Shown here in pieces: positions 1 to 9,016 of a stretch of DNA of 64,000 nt. Both the position numbers and the translations under genes were made by a program. This DNA is from Orientallactaga sibirica (lineage: Eukaryota; Chordata; Mammalia; Rodentia; Dipodidae): positions 10,973,501 to 11,037,500 of the forward strand of contig JAEOAD010000052.1 of assembly GCA_036365145.1 (NCBI GenBank), read 5' to 3'. The stretch's first letter is position 1. Every line of letters starts with the position of its first letter. The notes under the pieces were generated by a model that saw only the letters and a list, made by a program, of their open reading frames with translations, was not told the DNA's origin and did not search any database.

Positions 1-416
1 TGGTTGACTCAGGCCCAGGAAGAGCTGTTTTTTGCATCTGACTGTGAAGGTTGGAAGCATCCTCTCTTCCAGCTCCTAGGCAGTGCAACAGCTTGACTGA
101 GTAATTGGGGCTTGATCAACATTTTTGTTTTATCTAAGCCTCCACCCAATTGGATGAGGCTCATCCAATCACAGTAGAGAGGACAGTCTGCTTTACTTAC
201 TCTATCCAAGCCAGATCCTACTCTCCAGAAACATGCTCTCATGTAGATACAGAATAATACTTGACCAAATGTCTGGCCACCCTGTGATCAGATAAATGGT
301 AAAAAGATGTTCTGGGCTCATTTTGTAGATTTCCTACCAGATATAGAATCTGATTTTTCCCATGGAACTCTGACCTTTATTACCTAAAAAAAAAACCAGA
401 CAAACAAAACAGTCTT
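1..416. other. Intronic single-copy sequence
   Basis: No gene or recognisable repeat seen. A 10-bp perfect inverted repeat (149-158 and 160-169, ATTGGATGAG and its complement) is the only structured element. Confidence 0.5.
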
Positions 417-583
417 AGCTGGGCATAGTAGCCCATGCCTTTAATCCCAGCACTTGGGAGGCAGAGGTAGGTGGGTTGCTGTGAGTTCAAGGCCACCCTG
501 AGACTGACTATATAGTAAATTCCAGGTCAGCCTGGGCTAGAGAGTGAGACCCTACCTTGAAAAACCAGAAAAAAACAAAAAAT
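417..583 (+). mobile_element. B1 SINE, full length
   Basis: The 7SL-derived head (GCTGGGCATAGT), the TTTAATCCCAGCACTTGGGAGG block, the CCAGGTCAGCCTGGGCTAGA block and an A-rich tail occur in order. This is the plus-sense form used to recognise the other B1 copies. Confidence 0.88.
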
Positions 584-606
584 AGTTTTGCAAAAATTAA
601 ACAATT

Positions 607-796
607 GGCTTGGGGAAATGGCTTACTTAGTGTTTAAGGCGTTTTCCTGTAAAGCCTAAGGACCACAGTTTGATTCCCCAGGACCTATGTAAGCCAGATG
701 CACAAGGGGGCGCATGCGTATGGAGTTCGTTTGCAGTGGCTGGAGGTCCTGGCACACCCATTCTATCTGCCTCTTTCTCTCAAAAAAAAAAAAAAA
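607..796 (+). mobile_element. DIP-like SINE (B2 superfamily)
   Basis: tRNA-like head with degenerate A and B boxes, then CCAGATGCACAAGG, the GCAGTGGCTGGAGG block, a pyrimidine run and an A tail. Several changes in the head mark it as an older copy. Confidence 0.8.
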
Positions 797-830
797 CATT
801 AAAAAAAGGAATGCTTAAAAAAATTATAAA

Positions 831-1081
831 GGGCTGGAGAGATGGCTTAGTGGTTAAGGCACCTGCCTGCCAAGCCTAAGAATGCCTGTTCGAATCTCTA
901 GGTCCCACATTTAGCCAGACGCAAGCTCACAAAATGCCTCATTTGCCCACAAGGGGGCACACGTGTCTGGAATTCTTTCACAGGGACTGAGAGGCCGTTG
1001 GCACGCTCATTCTCTCTCTGTCTCTTCCTCTCTCTGTTTTTGTCTGTCTCTGTCTCCAAAAAAAAAAAAGAAAAAAAAAAG
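831..1081 (+). mobile_element. DIP-like SINE, full length
   Basis: Starts GGGCTGGAGAGATGGCTTAG (A-box-like) and has TTCGAATCTC as B box. A long TCTCTCTGTCTC stretch leads into an interrupted A tail. This is the wider subtype with the CACAAGGGGGCACACG block. Confidence 0.85.
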
Positions 1082-1084
1082 ATA

Positions 1085-1249
1085 AGCCGGGTGTGGTGGC
1101 TCACACCTATAATCCCAGCACTTGGGAGGCAGAGGTGGGTAGATTGCTGTGAGTTCAAGGCCACCCTGAGACTATAGAGTTAATTCCAGGTTAGCCTGGA
1201 ACAGAGTGACACCCTACCTTGAAAAAAAAAAAAAAAAAAAAAAAAAAAA
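1085..1249 (+). mobile_element. B1 SINE, full length
   Basis: Follows the A tail of the previous SINE directly. Intact GCCGGGTGTGGTGG head and a roughly 28-nt A tail. Confidence 0.88.
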
Positions 1250-1344
1250 GATTAAAAAATTAGTCTATATCCCTTGATGACTTTTCTGATAACTCTTTTG
1301 ATGATTAAAAACTTTGAGAATAACAATTTTCATTTTTATGTTTA

Positions 1345-1520
1345 TATGTATTTATTTATAGGAAATAGAGAATGAATAAAAATGATAATGGGCATACCAG
1401 TGCCTCTTAACACTGTAAATGAATTCCAGATGCATGTGCCACTTTGTACTGTGAAATTGAGGTTGGGCTGGTAAGTTTTGCAAACAAGCACCTTTAACCA
1501 TTGAGACCTATCTCCAGCCA
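1345..1520 (-). mobile_element. DIP-like SINE, diverged
   Basis: Complement of the tRNA-SINE. CCAGATGCATGTGCCACTTTG and TCTCCAGCC are visible but several positions and short blocks are lost. Confidence 0.65.
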
Positions 1521-1540
1521 AGATTAATAATTTTCTATTC

Positions 1541-1726
1541 TTTTTAAAAATTTATTTATTACAGAGAGAGAGGCAGATGGAGAATGGGTGGGCCAGGGCC
1601 ATTGCAAATGAACTTCAGGTGCATGTGCCACTTTGTATATCTGGCCTGTATGGGTTCTGGGAATTGAACCTGGGTCCTTAGGCTTCACAGGCAAGTACCT
1701 TAACTGCTAAGCCATCTCTCCAGCTC
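1541..1726 (-). mobile_element. DIP-like SINE, full length
   Basis: T-rich tail at left, AGAGAGAGGCAG, CAGGTGCATGTGCCACTTTG, and AAGCCATCTCTCCAGC at the head end. AAGATTAATAATT precedes and follows it (1520-1532, 1727-1739), a probable target-site duplication. Confidence 0.85.
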
Positions 1727-1854
1727 AAGATTAATAATTATCTAAGCTTCATGTCAGTGATTGTTTCAGAATTGTTTTTATAAGGAAAGAGTCATTAAAT
1801 TGTCATCTAATACTTCATGTTATATCTTATCTTATCTCTCTTTCTCTCTCTCTC

Positions 1855-1988
1855 TCTTTTTTGGTTATTCCAGGTAGGCTGACAAGGAATTTACTATGCA
1901 GTCTCAGGCTGGCCTTGAACTCACAACAGTCCACCTACCTCTGCCTCCTAAGTGCTGGGATTAAATGCATATACCACCATGCCTGACT
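1855..1988 (-). mobile_element. B1 SINE
   Basis: Complement of B1 with a small deletion around the CCCAGGCTGACC block; the head end reads ACCACCATGCCTGACT. Confidence 0.8.
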
Positions 1989-2031
1989 ATATCCTCTCTT
2001 TTAATGTTGTTATACCTTTTTAAATTTTATG

Positions 2032-2167
2032 TTTTTTTTTTTTTTTTGTTTGTTTTTTTGAGGTAGGGTTTCACGCTGGCCCAGGCTGACCTGGAATTCA
2101 CTATGTAGTCTCAGGGTGGCCTCAAACTCACAGCGATCCTCCTATCTCTGCCTCCCAAGTGCTGGGA
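2032..2167 (-). mobile_element. B1 SINE, head truncated
   Basis: T tail and GAGGTAGGGTTTCACGCTGG are present. It stops at AAGTGCTGGGA, so the first ~25 nt of B1 are missing. Confidence 0.8.
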
Positions 2168-2189
2168 AATTTTTATGTATTTTTAATTT

Positions 2190-2240
<51 letters not shown>

Positions 2241-2439
2241 TTTGAGAGCAACAGACAGAGAAAGAGGCAGATAGAGAGAGAATGGGTGTGCCAGGGCCTC
2301 CAGCCATTGCAAATGAATTCCAGATGCATGCGCCACCTTGTGCATCTGGCTTATGTGGCTCCTGGGGAATTGAGCCTTGAACCAGGTTCCTCAGGCTTCA
2401 CAGGCAAGCGCTTAACCGCTAAGCCATCTCTTCAGGCCC
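2190..2439 (-). mobile_element. DIP-like SINE with long (TTTA)n tail
   Basis: About 60 nt of TTTA repeats form the tail. It has the subtype mark GAGCCTTGAACCAGG, also seen at 21680-21938 and 38886-39088. Confidence 0.85.
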
Positions 2440-2467
2440 TATTTATTTGTTTATTTATTTATTTATT

Positions 2468-2613
2468 TTTGGTTTTTTGAGGTAGGGTTTCACTCTGGTC
2501 CAGGCTGACCTGAAATTAACTATGTAGTCTCGGGTGGCCTCGAACTCATGGCAATCCTCCTACCTCTGCCTCCCGAGTGCTGGGATTAAAGTCGTGTGCC
2601 ACCACGCCCAGCC
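2468..2613 (-). mobile_element. B1 SINE, full length
   Basis: Runs from GGTTTTTTGAGGTAGGG to CACCACGCCCAGCC and abuts SINEs on both sides. Confidence 0.85.
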
Positions 2614-2615
2614 CT

Positions 2616-2815
2616 ATTTATTTTTTAAAAAATATTTTCAGTTATTTGAAAGCAGAGACAGAGAATGGCCACTCCAGGGCCTCTAGTCGCCGTTGATGAA
2701 CTCCAGGTGCATGCATCACTGTGCATCTGGTTTTTACATAGGTACTGTGGAATTGAACTTGAGTCCTCAGGCTTAGCAGGCAAGTTCCTTAACTGCTGAG
2801 CCATCTTTCCAGCAA
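2616..2815 (-). mobile_element. DIP-like SINE
   Basis: Tail TATTTTTTAAAAAATATTTT, body CAGGTGCATGCATCACTGTG, head GAGCCATCTTTCCAGC. Confidence 0.8.
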
Positions 2816-2831
2816 CTCCCCTGCCCCCCAC

Positions 2832-2979
2832 CTTTTTTTTTCGAGGTAGGGTCTTGCTCTAGCCTAGGCTGGCCTGGAATTTTCTATGTAGTCTCAGGGT
2901 GGCCTCAAACTCACAGTGATCCTCCTACTTTTGCCTTCCAAGTGCTGGGATTAAAGGTGTATGTTACCACGCCTAGCTT
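2832..2979 (-). mobile_element. B1 SINE, full length
   Basis: TTTCGAGGTAGGGTCTTGC to ACCACGCCTAGCTTA. Confidence 0.85.
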
Positions 2980-2994
2980 ATACTTTTTTCCCCC

Positions 2995-3236
2995 TGATTT
3001 ATTTATTTATTTTTTTGGAGAGAGAGAGAGAGGGAGAGGAAGACAGAGATGGGTGTGCCAGCAGCCTCTCAGCTGCTGTGAACGAAATCCAGATGCGTGT
3101 GCCCCCTTGTGGTCAAGTTCAGCATTGCAACCTTGCGTCACTTTGCATCTGGCTAAACGTGGGACCTGGAGATTGGAACCGCTGTTCTTAGACTTAGGAG
3201 GCAGGCACCTTAACCGCTAAGCCATCTCCCCAGCTC
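2995..3236 (-). mobile_element. DIP-like SINE, long subtype
   Basis: Carries the extra block of the long subtype (TTGTGGTCAAGTTCAGCATTG, GGCTAAACGTGGGACC and GATTGGAACC in place of the usual B-box stretch). The same subtype recurs at 24945, 31436, 31716 and 40320. Confidence 0.82.
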
Positions 3237-3239
3237 CTG

Positions 3240-3443
3240 ATTATATATATATATATATATTTGAGACACAGAGAGGGACAGAGAGGGAGGGAGAATGGAT
3301 GCACCAGGGCCTCTAGTCATTGCAAATGAACTCCAAATGTATGCACCACCATGTGCATTGGATTATGTGGGACCTGGAGAATCTAACCTAGGTTCTTAGG
3401 CTTTGAAGGCAAGTGCCTTAACTGCTAAACCACCTCTCCACCC
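3240..3443 (-). mobile_element. DIP-like SINE
   Basis: (TA)n tail; head AAACCACCTCTCCACCC. Confidence 0.78.
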
Positions 3444-3448
3444 CCCAC

Positions 3449-3614
3449 CTTTTTTTTTTTTTTTTTTTTTTTCTTTCAAGATAGAGTTTCACTCTAGTCT
3501 AGGCTGACCTGGAATTCACTAGGTAGTCTTAGGGTGGCCTCAAATTCATGATGATCCTCCTACCTCTGCCTCCCAAGTACTGGGATTAAAGGCATGTGCC
3601 ACCCTGTCCAGCTT
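3449..3614 (-). mobile_element. B1 SINE, full length
   Basis: Long T run, TCAAGATAGAGTTTCACTC, ending GCCACCCTGTCCAGC. Confidence 0.84.
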
Positions 3615-3619
3615 ATACT

Positions 3620-3847
3620 TTTTTAAAAACTATTTTATTAATTAATTAAGTAATTTATTTGAGAGAGGGAGACAGAGGAAGAGAGAGAGAGAGAATGGGC
3701 ATGTCAGGGCCTCTAGCCACTGCACACAAATTCCAGACACATGTGCTATTTTGTATATCTGGCTTATGTGGGTAATGAGGAATCAGTCCTGGTTTTTTTT
3801 GGCTTTGCAAGCAAGTGCCGTAACCACTAAGCCATGTATCCAGCCCC
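3620..3847 (-). mobile_element. DIP-like SINE
   Basis: Tail TTATTAATTAATTAAG, body GACACATGTGCTATTTTG, head AAGCCATGTATCCAGCCC. Confidence 0.78.
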
Positions 3848-4307
3848 CTATACTTTGTTTTTAATGACTACTCTGTCATTGCCACATTGATATTGATAAA
3901 CTTGCAAATTAACTTTTACTATCTTTGGGGTTTGGGAGAATTTAGATATGTAGTAAAAAAATGAGGGGAAGGGTTAGGCTAATAAAAAGGAGAAGTATTC
4001 ATGTCTTTTCTGGGAATAGATGGAGATTTTAAGGAATTCAGGTGCCAACTTCCTTTTTTTCTTTTTGGTTCCCGTGGTTGCCATGGCAGTTTTCATCTGT
4101 CATGGCATGGGTAACTGTGGTTTAGTGGGCACATGGGACTATAATAAAGGCAGAAGTGGCCTGGCCGTCAGTCTGGCATCCTGTTTAGATCCAATCATTT
4201 ATGACTGGCCTACCTGACAAAGAACTTCTGACCTACTGACATCCTGTCTTCAAAGATAAAATTAGGATGTGACAGAATTTCAGCTAGGTCACCTAGGCAG
4301 TGGTTAA
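3848..4307. other. Intronic single-copy sequence
   Basis: No gene or recognised repeat in this stretch. Short open frames lack family resemblance or splice context. Confidence 0.5.
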
Positions 4308-4329
4308 TACACAGATACACACACACACA

Positions 4330-4375
<46 letters not shown>

Positions 4376-4386
4376 ATATATATATT
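4308..4386. repeat. (CA)n(CT)n(TA)n compound microsatellite
   Basis: About 20 nt of CA, 45 nt of CT and 12 nt of TA follow one another directly. Confidence 0.95.
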
Positions 4387-4642
4387 TCTTTAAGTGTTAG
4401 CATAAACAATTTTGCCTCTTAATATAGCAGTCTAGAATTATAACATTTTTGAGTGTACTCTCTTTATTCTGTAGCAAAGAAGTTGAAGCCCTCCTCTGCT
4501 TAGTGAAAGCTGATTGAACTTGGATTGCCTGCCTCTTAAGGGCAGTGTGGTACAGTAGGAATATCCCAGCTTGGAGTCAGACCAGCATGGCTCAGAATAG
4601 TGCAATTGCCATTTATTAGCTGTATGACCTTGAAGAAACCAT

Positions 4643-4818
4643 GTTTTTTTTTTTTTTTTTAAATGTTATTTCTCTCTCTCTGGTGTGCCACTGTAAATGA
4701 ACTTCAGAAGCATGTGCCACCGTGTGCCTCTGGCTTTATATGGGTTCTAGGGAATTGAACCTGGGTCCTTTAGATTTTACAGGTAAGCGCCTTAACCACT
4801 AAATCATCCCCAGCCCTT
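4643..4818 (-). mobile_element. DIP-like SINE, diverged
   Basis: T tail, shortened GAG region, CAGAAGCATGTGCCACCGTG, head TCATCCCCAGCCC. Confidence 0.75.
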
Positions 4819-4819
4819 T

Positions 4820-5036
4820 TAAAAATATTTATTTATCTACCTATCATCAATCCATTGAACAATCAATCAATCACAGAGACTGAGTAAGGGTGGGTCAGGG
4901 CCTTCTGTTGCTACAAATGAACTCCAGACATTTGCACCACTCTTGGCGTCTGTCTTTATGTGGGTACTGGGAAATCTAATCGAGGTCTCAGGCTTTGCAG
5001 GCAAGTTCCTTTAACCACTGAGCCATTTCTCTAGCC
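4820..5036 (-). mobile_element. DIP-like SINE, diverged
   Basis: Tail with ATCAATCAATCA repeats, body CCACTCTTGGCGTCTG, head GAGCCATTTCTCTAGCC. Confidence 0.72.
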
Positions 5037-5435
5037 TGGAAATCATGTTTTTTGTAAATTTGTAAGCTACAGATAATAAGGACTATGTCAAGGTCATTGT
5101 AGGTGGTAGAGTCTGAACTGCTATGCACAAGGCCTTTGATTTGATCACCCCAACACCACACAAATGAAAGGAAACCAGAATACAATGGATAAGTTAATTA
5201 CATGGTATGAACCCAGCTCAAGCAAAAAATCTCTTCAAGAATTTAGTAGTATGCCTGATTCATTGTGAGATCACTACAAATTCTAGGTTTTCTTGTTCTC
5301 TTGTCACTGACAGCAGGAGAGGCCTCCCGTGTTGCCAACTGTCCAGTCTGAGGAGTTCTTTCTCAGGTGCAGTAGATACTGGCTCTTTCCACAGATAAGG
5401 ATGGCAGGATGAGTCAGTACAAAGCCGCGTTGGAG
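5037..5435. other. Intronic single-copy sequence
   Basis: No recognisable gene or repeat. Confidence 0.45.
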
Positions 5436-5518
5436 CTGTTTATTATACAATGAATACAGCTGGTACCTTCTTTATTAACTGTTTATTAAACAATGAATAC
5501 AGCTGGTACCTTCTTCTT
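5436..5518. repeat. 43-bp direct duplication
   Basis: The unit CTGTTTATTATACAATGAAT...TTCTTTATTAA at 5436-5478 is repeated from 5479 with one substitution visible. Confidence 0.85.
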
Positions 5519-5685
5519 CTTCTTCTTCTTTTTTTTTTTTTTTTTTTTTTGAGGTAGGGTCTCACTCTAGGTCAGGCTGACCTGGAATTCATTGTGTAGT
5601 CTCAGGGTGGTCTCGAACTTACAGTGATCCTCCTACCTCTGCCTCCCAAGTGTTGGGATTAAAGGTGTGCGCCACCACGCCCGGC
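5511..5685 (-). mobile_element. B1 SINE with (CTT)n in its tail
   Basis: Full-length B1 complement, GAGGTAGGGTCTC to CCACCACGCCCGGC. CAGCTGGTACCTT at left and CAGCTGTTACCTT at right form the target-site duplication, so the (CTT)n belongs to the inserted tail. Confidence 0.88.
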
Positions 5686-5690
5686 AGCTG

Positions 5691-5989
5691 TTACCTTGTT
5701 GCTAGGACAAAACATGGGACCAGAAGCAGCTTATGGAAAGGAAAGGGCTTATTTCAGTTTACAGTTTGAGAGGAAGTTTCATCATGGTGGAGAAAGTATG
5801 GCAAGAGCAGGAAGCTCACAACAGAAGGGAAGAAGTAGAGGAGGAAGCTGAGCTAGCATTGGCAAAGGGGGTCTCAGTGTAACGCTGCAAGGCCTGCCCA
5901 CAGTGATACGCTTCCTCCAGGAAGGCTCCATTAGTTACAGTGGCAGACATGTGAGGGTATTGGGGATATTTCACATTCGAACCACCACA
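5691..5989 (-). mobile_element. LTR-like interspersed repeat (MaLR-like), solo
   Basis: Read on the minus strand it begins TGTGGTGGTTCGAATGTG and has AATAAGCCCTTTCC toward the end, the layout of rodent MaLR-type LTRs. It resembles the repeat around 8474-8640. The family name is an inference. Confidence 0.5.
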
Positions 5990-6011
5990 AGAAGCTTATT
6001 AAGAAAAACAG

Positions 6012-6149
6012 TAGCTGGGCGAGGTTGCTGCCTCTAACCCCAGCACCAAGTGGGCAGAAGAAGGAGGATTGGTGTGCTTTCAAGGCCAGCCTGAGAATGT
6101 GAATTTCAAGTCAACCCGGCTAGAGCGACCCTCCCCACAAAAAAAGAAA
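6012..6149 (+). mobile_element. B1 SINE, diverged
   Basis: Head GCTGGGCGAGGTTGCTGCC and AACCCCAGCACCAAG are followed by a worn second half and a short A tail. Confidence 0.65.
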
Positions 6150-6410
6150 GCTCAATTCAAGTGTGGGCCTTGAGAGAAGTACAGCTATAAACAGTGACAG
6201 TAGTGTGCACACAAGAGGTAGTACGGGCTTCTCACGACAGCTCTGTCCTTGGGCTTTGACATACTTCATTTTGGGGCAAACTTTAATGGAGGGAATAATT
6301 GTTCATGAGTTAATGAGAATGAATGGGAGATGTTGAATATCCAGGAATGGGTAAGGGATCTTCCTAACAATAGAGTTTATTCCCTTTTCTATTTTTCTTT
6401 AAAAAATATT

Positions 6411-6455
6411 TTATTCTCTCTCTGCCCCCCTCAAATAAATAAATAAATAAATAAA
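6411..6455 (+). mobile_element. 3' end fragment of a DIP-like SINE
   Basis: Only CTCTCTCTGC plus CTCAAATAAATAAATAAA remains. Confidence 0.55.
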
Positions 6456-6461
6456 AATTAA

Positions 6462-6587
6462 GGGCTGGAGAGATGGCTTGGAGGTAAAGGCACTTGCCTG
6501 CAAAGCCAAAGGACCCACGTTTGATTTCCCAGGAAGCCAGATGCTTATCTGCTTCTTTAAATCTAAATAAATAAATAAATAAATAAA
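6462..6587 (+). mobile_element. DIP-like SINE, internally deleted
   Basis: The head is well kept (GGCTGGAGAGATGGCTTGGA), then it jumps from AAGCCAGATGC to the CTGCTTC / AATAAATAAA tail. About 80 nt of body are missing. Confidence 0.75.
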
Positions 6588-6781
6588 TATTTTATTTATT
6601 TTCATGCAGACAGATACATAGAGAGAGATACAGTGAGTGTATATGGGCCACTAGCCACTGCAAACAAACTCCAGATGCATGTGCCACTTTTGCATCTGGC
6701 TTACATGGGTACTGGGGAATTGAACTCAGGTCGTTAGGCTTGGCAGATAAGCACCTTAACAGGTGAACCATCTTTCTAGCC
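6588..6781 (-). mobile_element. DIP-like SINE
   Basis: Tail-to-tail with the plus-strand copy at 6462, so AATAAATAAA meets TTTATTTATT and forms a short A/T inverted repeat. Confidence 0.8.
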
Positions 6782-7150
6782 ATTTTCTATCTTTCAAAGG
6801 GATTTTCAGATGTGCCCTGACCTCAGAAGCAACTTTGCTAATGACAAAGAGATGCCATTATGGTGAAACAAAGGACACCGAATGGCCAGTCTGGCTCCAT
6901 GCTTGTTTCAGCCTTTAGTCACCTTGGAATCGGGCCTCTCTTTTCTCCTGTGCTTGTCTAGTCTAACTCACTCTTACTTTGCAGTTTGTTTCCTGCCATG
7001 TTATTGGTGGTCTTTTGAGTTCAACATCAGATACGCCTAAATAAACTGACAATGGTATTCTTTGTTGGACTTGATTTCTTGTTCTCAGTATTTGCTCCTT
7101 TTCTGAGTTTTTCTGCATGACAATTACTTAAGTTTAATTTTTTCTTTTTC
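6782..7150. other. Intronic sequence, possible old LTR remnant
   Basis: Mostly single-copy. CCTAAATAAACTGACAATGG at about 7036-7055 looks like an LTR polyadenylation region, but no matching start was found. Confidence 0.3.
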
Positions 7151-7154
7151 TTCT

Positions 7155-7367
7155 TAAAAAATATTTTATTTTATTTACAAGCTGAGAGGTAAGGAGCAGA
7201 AAGACAGACAGAGAGAAGTGGTGCTCCAGGGCCTCCAACCACTGCAAACGAACTCCAGACGCATGTGCCACCTTGTGCATCTGGCTTACATGGGTCCTGG
7301 GGAATTGAACCTAGGTCCCTAGGCTTTGCAGGCAATCATTTTAACCGCTGCCCATTCTCTCCAGCCT
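7155..7367 (-). mobile_element. DIP-like SINE, full length
   Basis: Tail AATATTTTATTTTATTTAC, body GACGCATGTGCCACCTTGTG, head TCTCTCCAGCC. Confidence 0.83.
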
Positions 7368-7370
7368 CAC

Positions 7371-7525
7371 TATTTTTCTTTTTGGGTTTCTGAGACAGGG
7401 TCTTGGTGATACCACAGGGTGTCTCTAAACTCGCTGTGTAACCCAAGGTAGTCTTGTACTTGTGGCAATCATACCTCCACTTCATAAGTGCTGAGATCAT
7501 AGGTGTGAGCAAGTACACCAGACAA
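7371..7525 (-). mobile_element. Old B1-related SINE
   Basis: TTTCTGAGACAGGGTCTTG, AACTCGCTGTGTAACCC and AAGTGCTGAGATCATAGGTG follow the order of a B1 complement but are more diverged than the other copies. Confidence 0.6.
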
Positions 7526-7551
7526 TGAGTGATCTTTGCTTATTTATTTAT

Positions 7552-7615
7552 AATAGTGCTGGGGATTGAAGCACATGCAGGCAAGTGCTCCACCATTGAA
7601 TTCTGCCACCAGGCC
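7552..7615 (-). mobile_element. ID-like tRNA-derived SINE fragment
   Basis: GTGCTGGGGATTGAAG and GGCAAGTGCTCCACCATTGA match the complement of rodent ID elements. A second such fragment lies at 27845. Confidence 0.5.
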
Positions 7616-7639
7616 TACTTTCCTTTGTTTAGTTATTTG

Positions 7640-7790
7640 GTTTTATTTTTCTGTCCAAGGCAGGTCTCACTCTAGCCTAGGTTGACCTGGAACTCACTCT
7701 GTAGTCCCAGACTGGCCTCAAACTCAAAGCAATCTCCTATCTCTGCCTCTGAGTGCTGGGCTTAAAGGCATGCTCCCCCCACGCCTGGCC
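7640..7790 (-). mobile_element. B1 SINE
   Basis: CAAGGCAGGTCTCACTC to CCCCACGCCTGGCC, with small indels. Confidence 0.8.
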
Positions 7791-7879
7791 TGTACTTTCC
7801 ATTCTGAATTACTGATGCAGGATCTTGGGGCTTGGAAGGGGTCTCCAAGATTTGTGAACTCCAATTTTTGGGCCTTTGT

Positions 7880-7938
7880 CCTTTACTTCTGCCTCCCAAG
7901 TGCTGGGATTAAAGGCATGTGCCACCACACCCAGTACT
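7880..7938 (-). mobile_element. B1 SINE, head fragment
   Basis: Only the first ~55 nt of B1 survive, TTCTGCCTCCCAAGTGCTGG to ACCACACCCAGT. Confidence 0.75.
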
Positions 7939-7977
7939 ATTTTTTAAAATACATACATACATATATATATATTTTAA

Positions 7978-8126
7978 TTTTGGTTTTTCAAGGCAGGGTC
8001 TCACTCTAGCCCAGGCTGACCTGGAATTCACTATGTAGTCCCAGGGTGGCCTTGAATTCTTGGCGATCCTTCCACTTGTTCCTCCTTGAGTGCTTGGATT
8101 AAAGGCGTGCACCACCAAGCCCAACC
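7978..8126 (-). mobile_element. B1 SINE, full length
   Basis: TTTTTCAAGGCAGGGTC to CACCAAGCCCAACCC. Confidence 0.84.
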
Positions 8127-8129
8127 CTT

Positions 8130-8250
8130 TAATTTTTTTTTTTTCGAGGTAGGGTTTTGCTCTAGCCCAGGGTGGCCTTGAACTCATGGCAGTCCTCCTT
8201 CTTTAGTGTTTTAAGTGCTGGGGTTGAAGACATGAGCCATCATGCCATAC
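8130..8250 (-). mobile_element. B1 SINE, internally deleted
   Basis: TCGAGGTAGGGTTTTGCTC jumps from AGCCCAG to GGTGGCCTTGAACTC, losing the GCTGACCTGGAATTC block (about 40 nt). Confidence 0.8.
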
Positions 8251-8310
8251 TCCCTTCCTTTTGATATCACTCTCTCTTCCTGCTGTCCCTCTTTCCCTTC
8301 CTCCCTGTCC

Positions 8311-8473
8311 TTTTTTGTTTGTTTGTTTTTGTTTTTTTGAGGTAGGGTTTCATTCTTAGCCCAGGCTGACCTGGATAGAATTCATTATGGCATCTCAGGG
8401 CAGCTTTGAACTCATGGTGATCCTCCTACCTCTGAGTACTGGGATTAAAGGCGTTTGCCACTACACCTGGCTC
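8311..8473 (-). mobile_element. B1 SINE
   Basis: GAGGTAGGGTTTCATTC to CACTACACCTGGCT. Confidence 0.84.
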
Positions 8474-8640
8474 TTCCTCCCTGTTGCAATGAGGTTCGCA
8501 TTGCTGGCAGAAATCACCCGACCAAGAGCAGATTTTAGGGTCCATGATGGAAAACGATGGCATGAGCAGAGGATGGACATCACCTCAACATCAGGTGGAC
8601 AACAGGAATAGGAGAGGGTGCCAAACAAGGGGATACTGGC
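8474..8640 (-). mobile_element. Older LTR-like repeat, left part
   Basis: The sequence up to GATACTGGC continues at 10624 with CTGGCTATAACACTC. The younger LTR element at 8641-10623 therefore landed inside this repeat. Confidence 0.5.
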
Positions 8641-9016
8641 TGTAGCAGACAGCTTCAGGTTCGCTGAGATGAACTTCCAGACCAGGCACAGTTATGGAGG
8701 AAGGGATATTATTTATTGAAGCCTACAGATCCAGGGGAAGTTCCATAAAGGCAGGAAAAGCAGCCTGCTCTTCACAGGGCCAGAGAGAGAGAAAGCCAAC
8801 CAGCCACCACAGCACACAGAGCAAAACTAACTACAGCCAAAAGGTCACACAGCAGACTTCAGGAACTCCTGCTAGACACATTTGCATATCTTTACAATGG
8901 AATCTCAAACCCATCACCACACCTTAAGACCGGGCCCCCAGTGACCTTGCTCTAGCAAGGTGATTGAAGATGCAAACTATAACTAGTAAAACACTGAATA
9001 TATTGGGACTACCACA
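8641..9016 (-). repeat. 3' LTR of the MaLR-type element
   Basis: 376 bp. Compared with its partner it carries an extra CACCACACC-type block and lacks the GGACATATATTCAA stretch. Confidence 0.85.
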
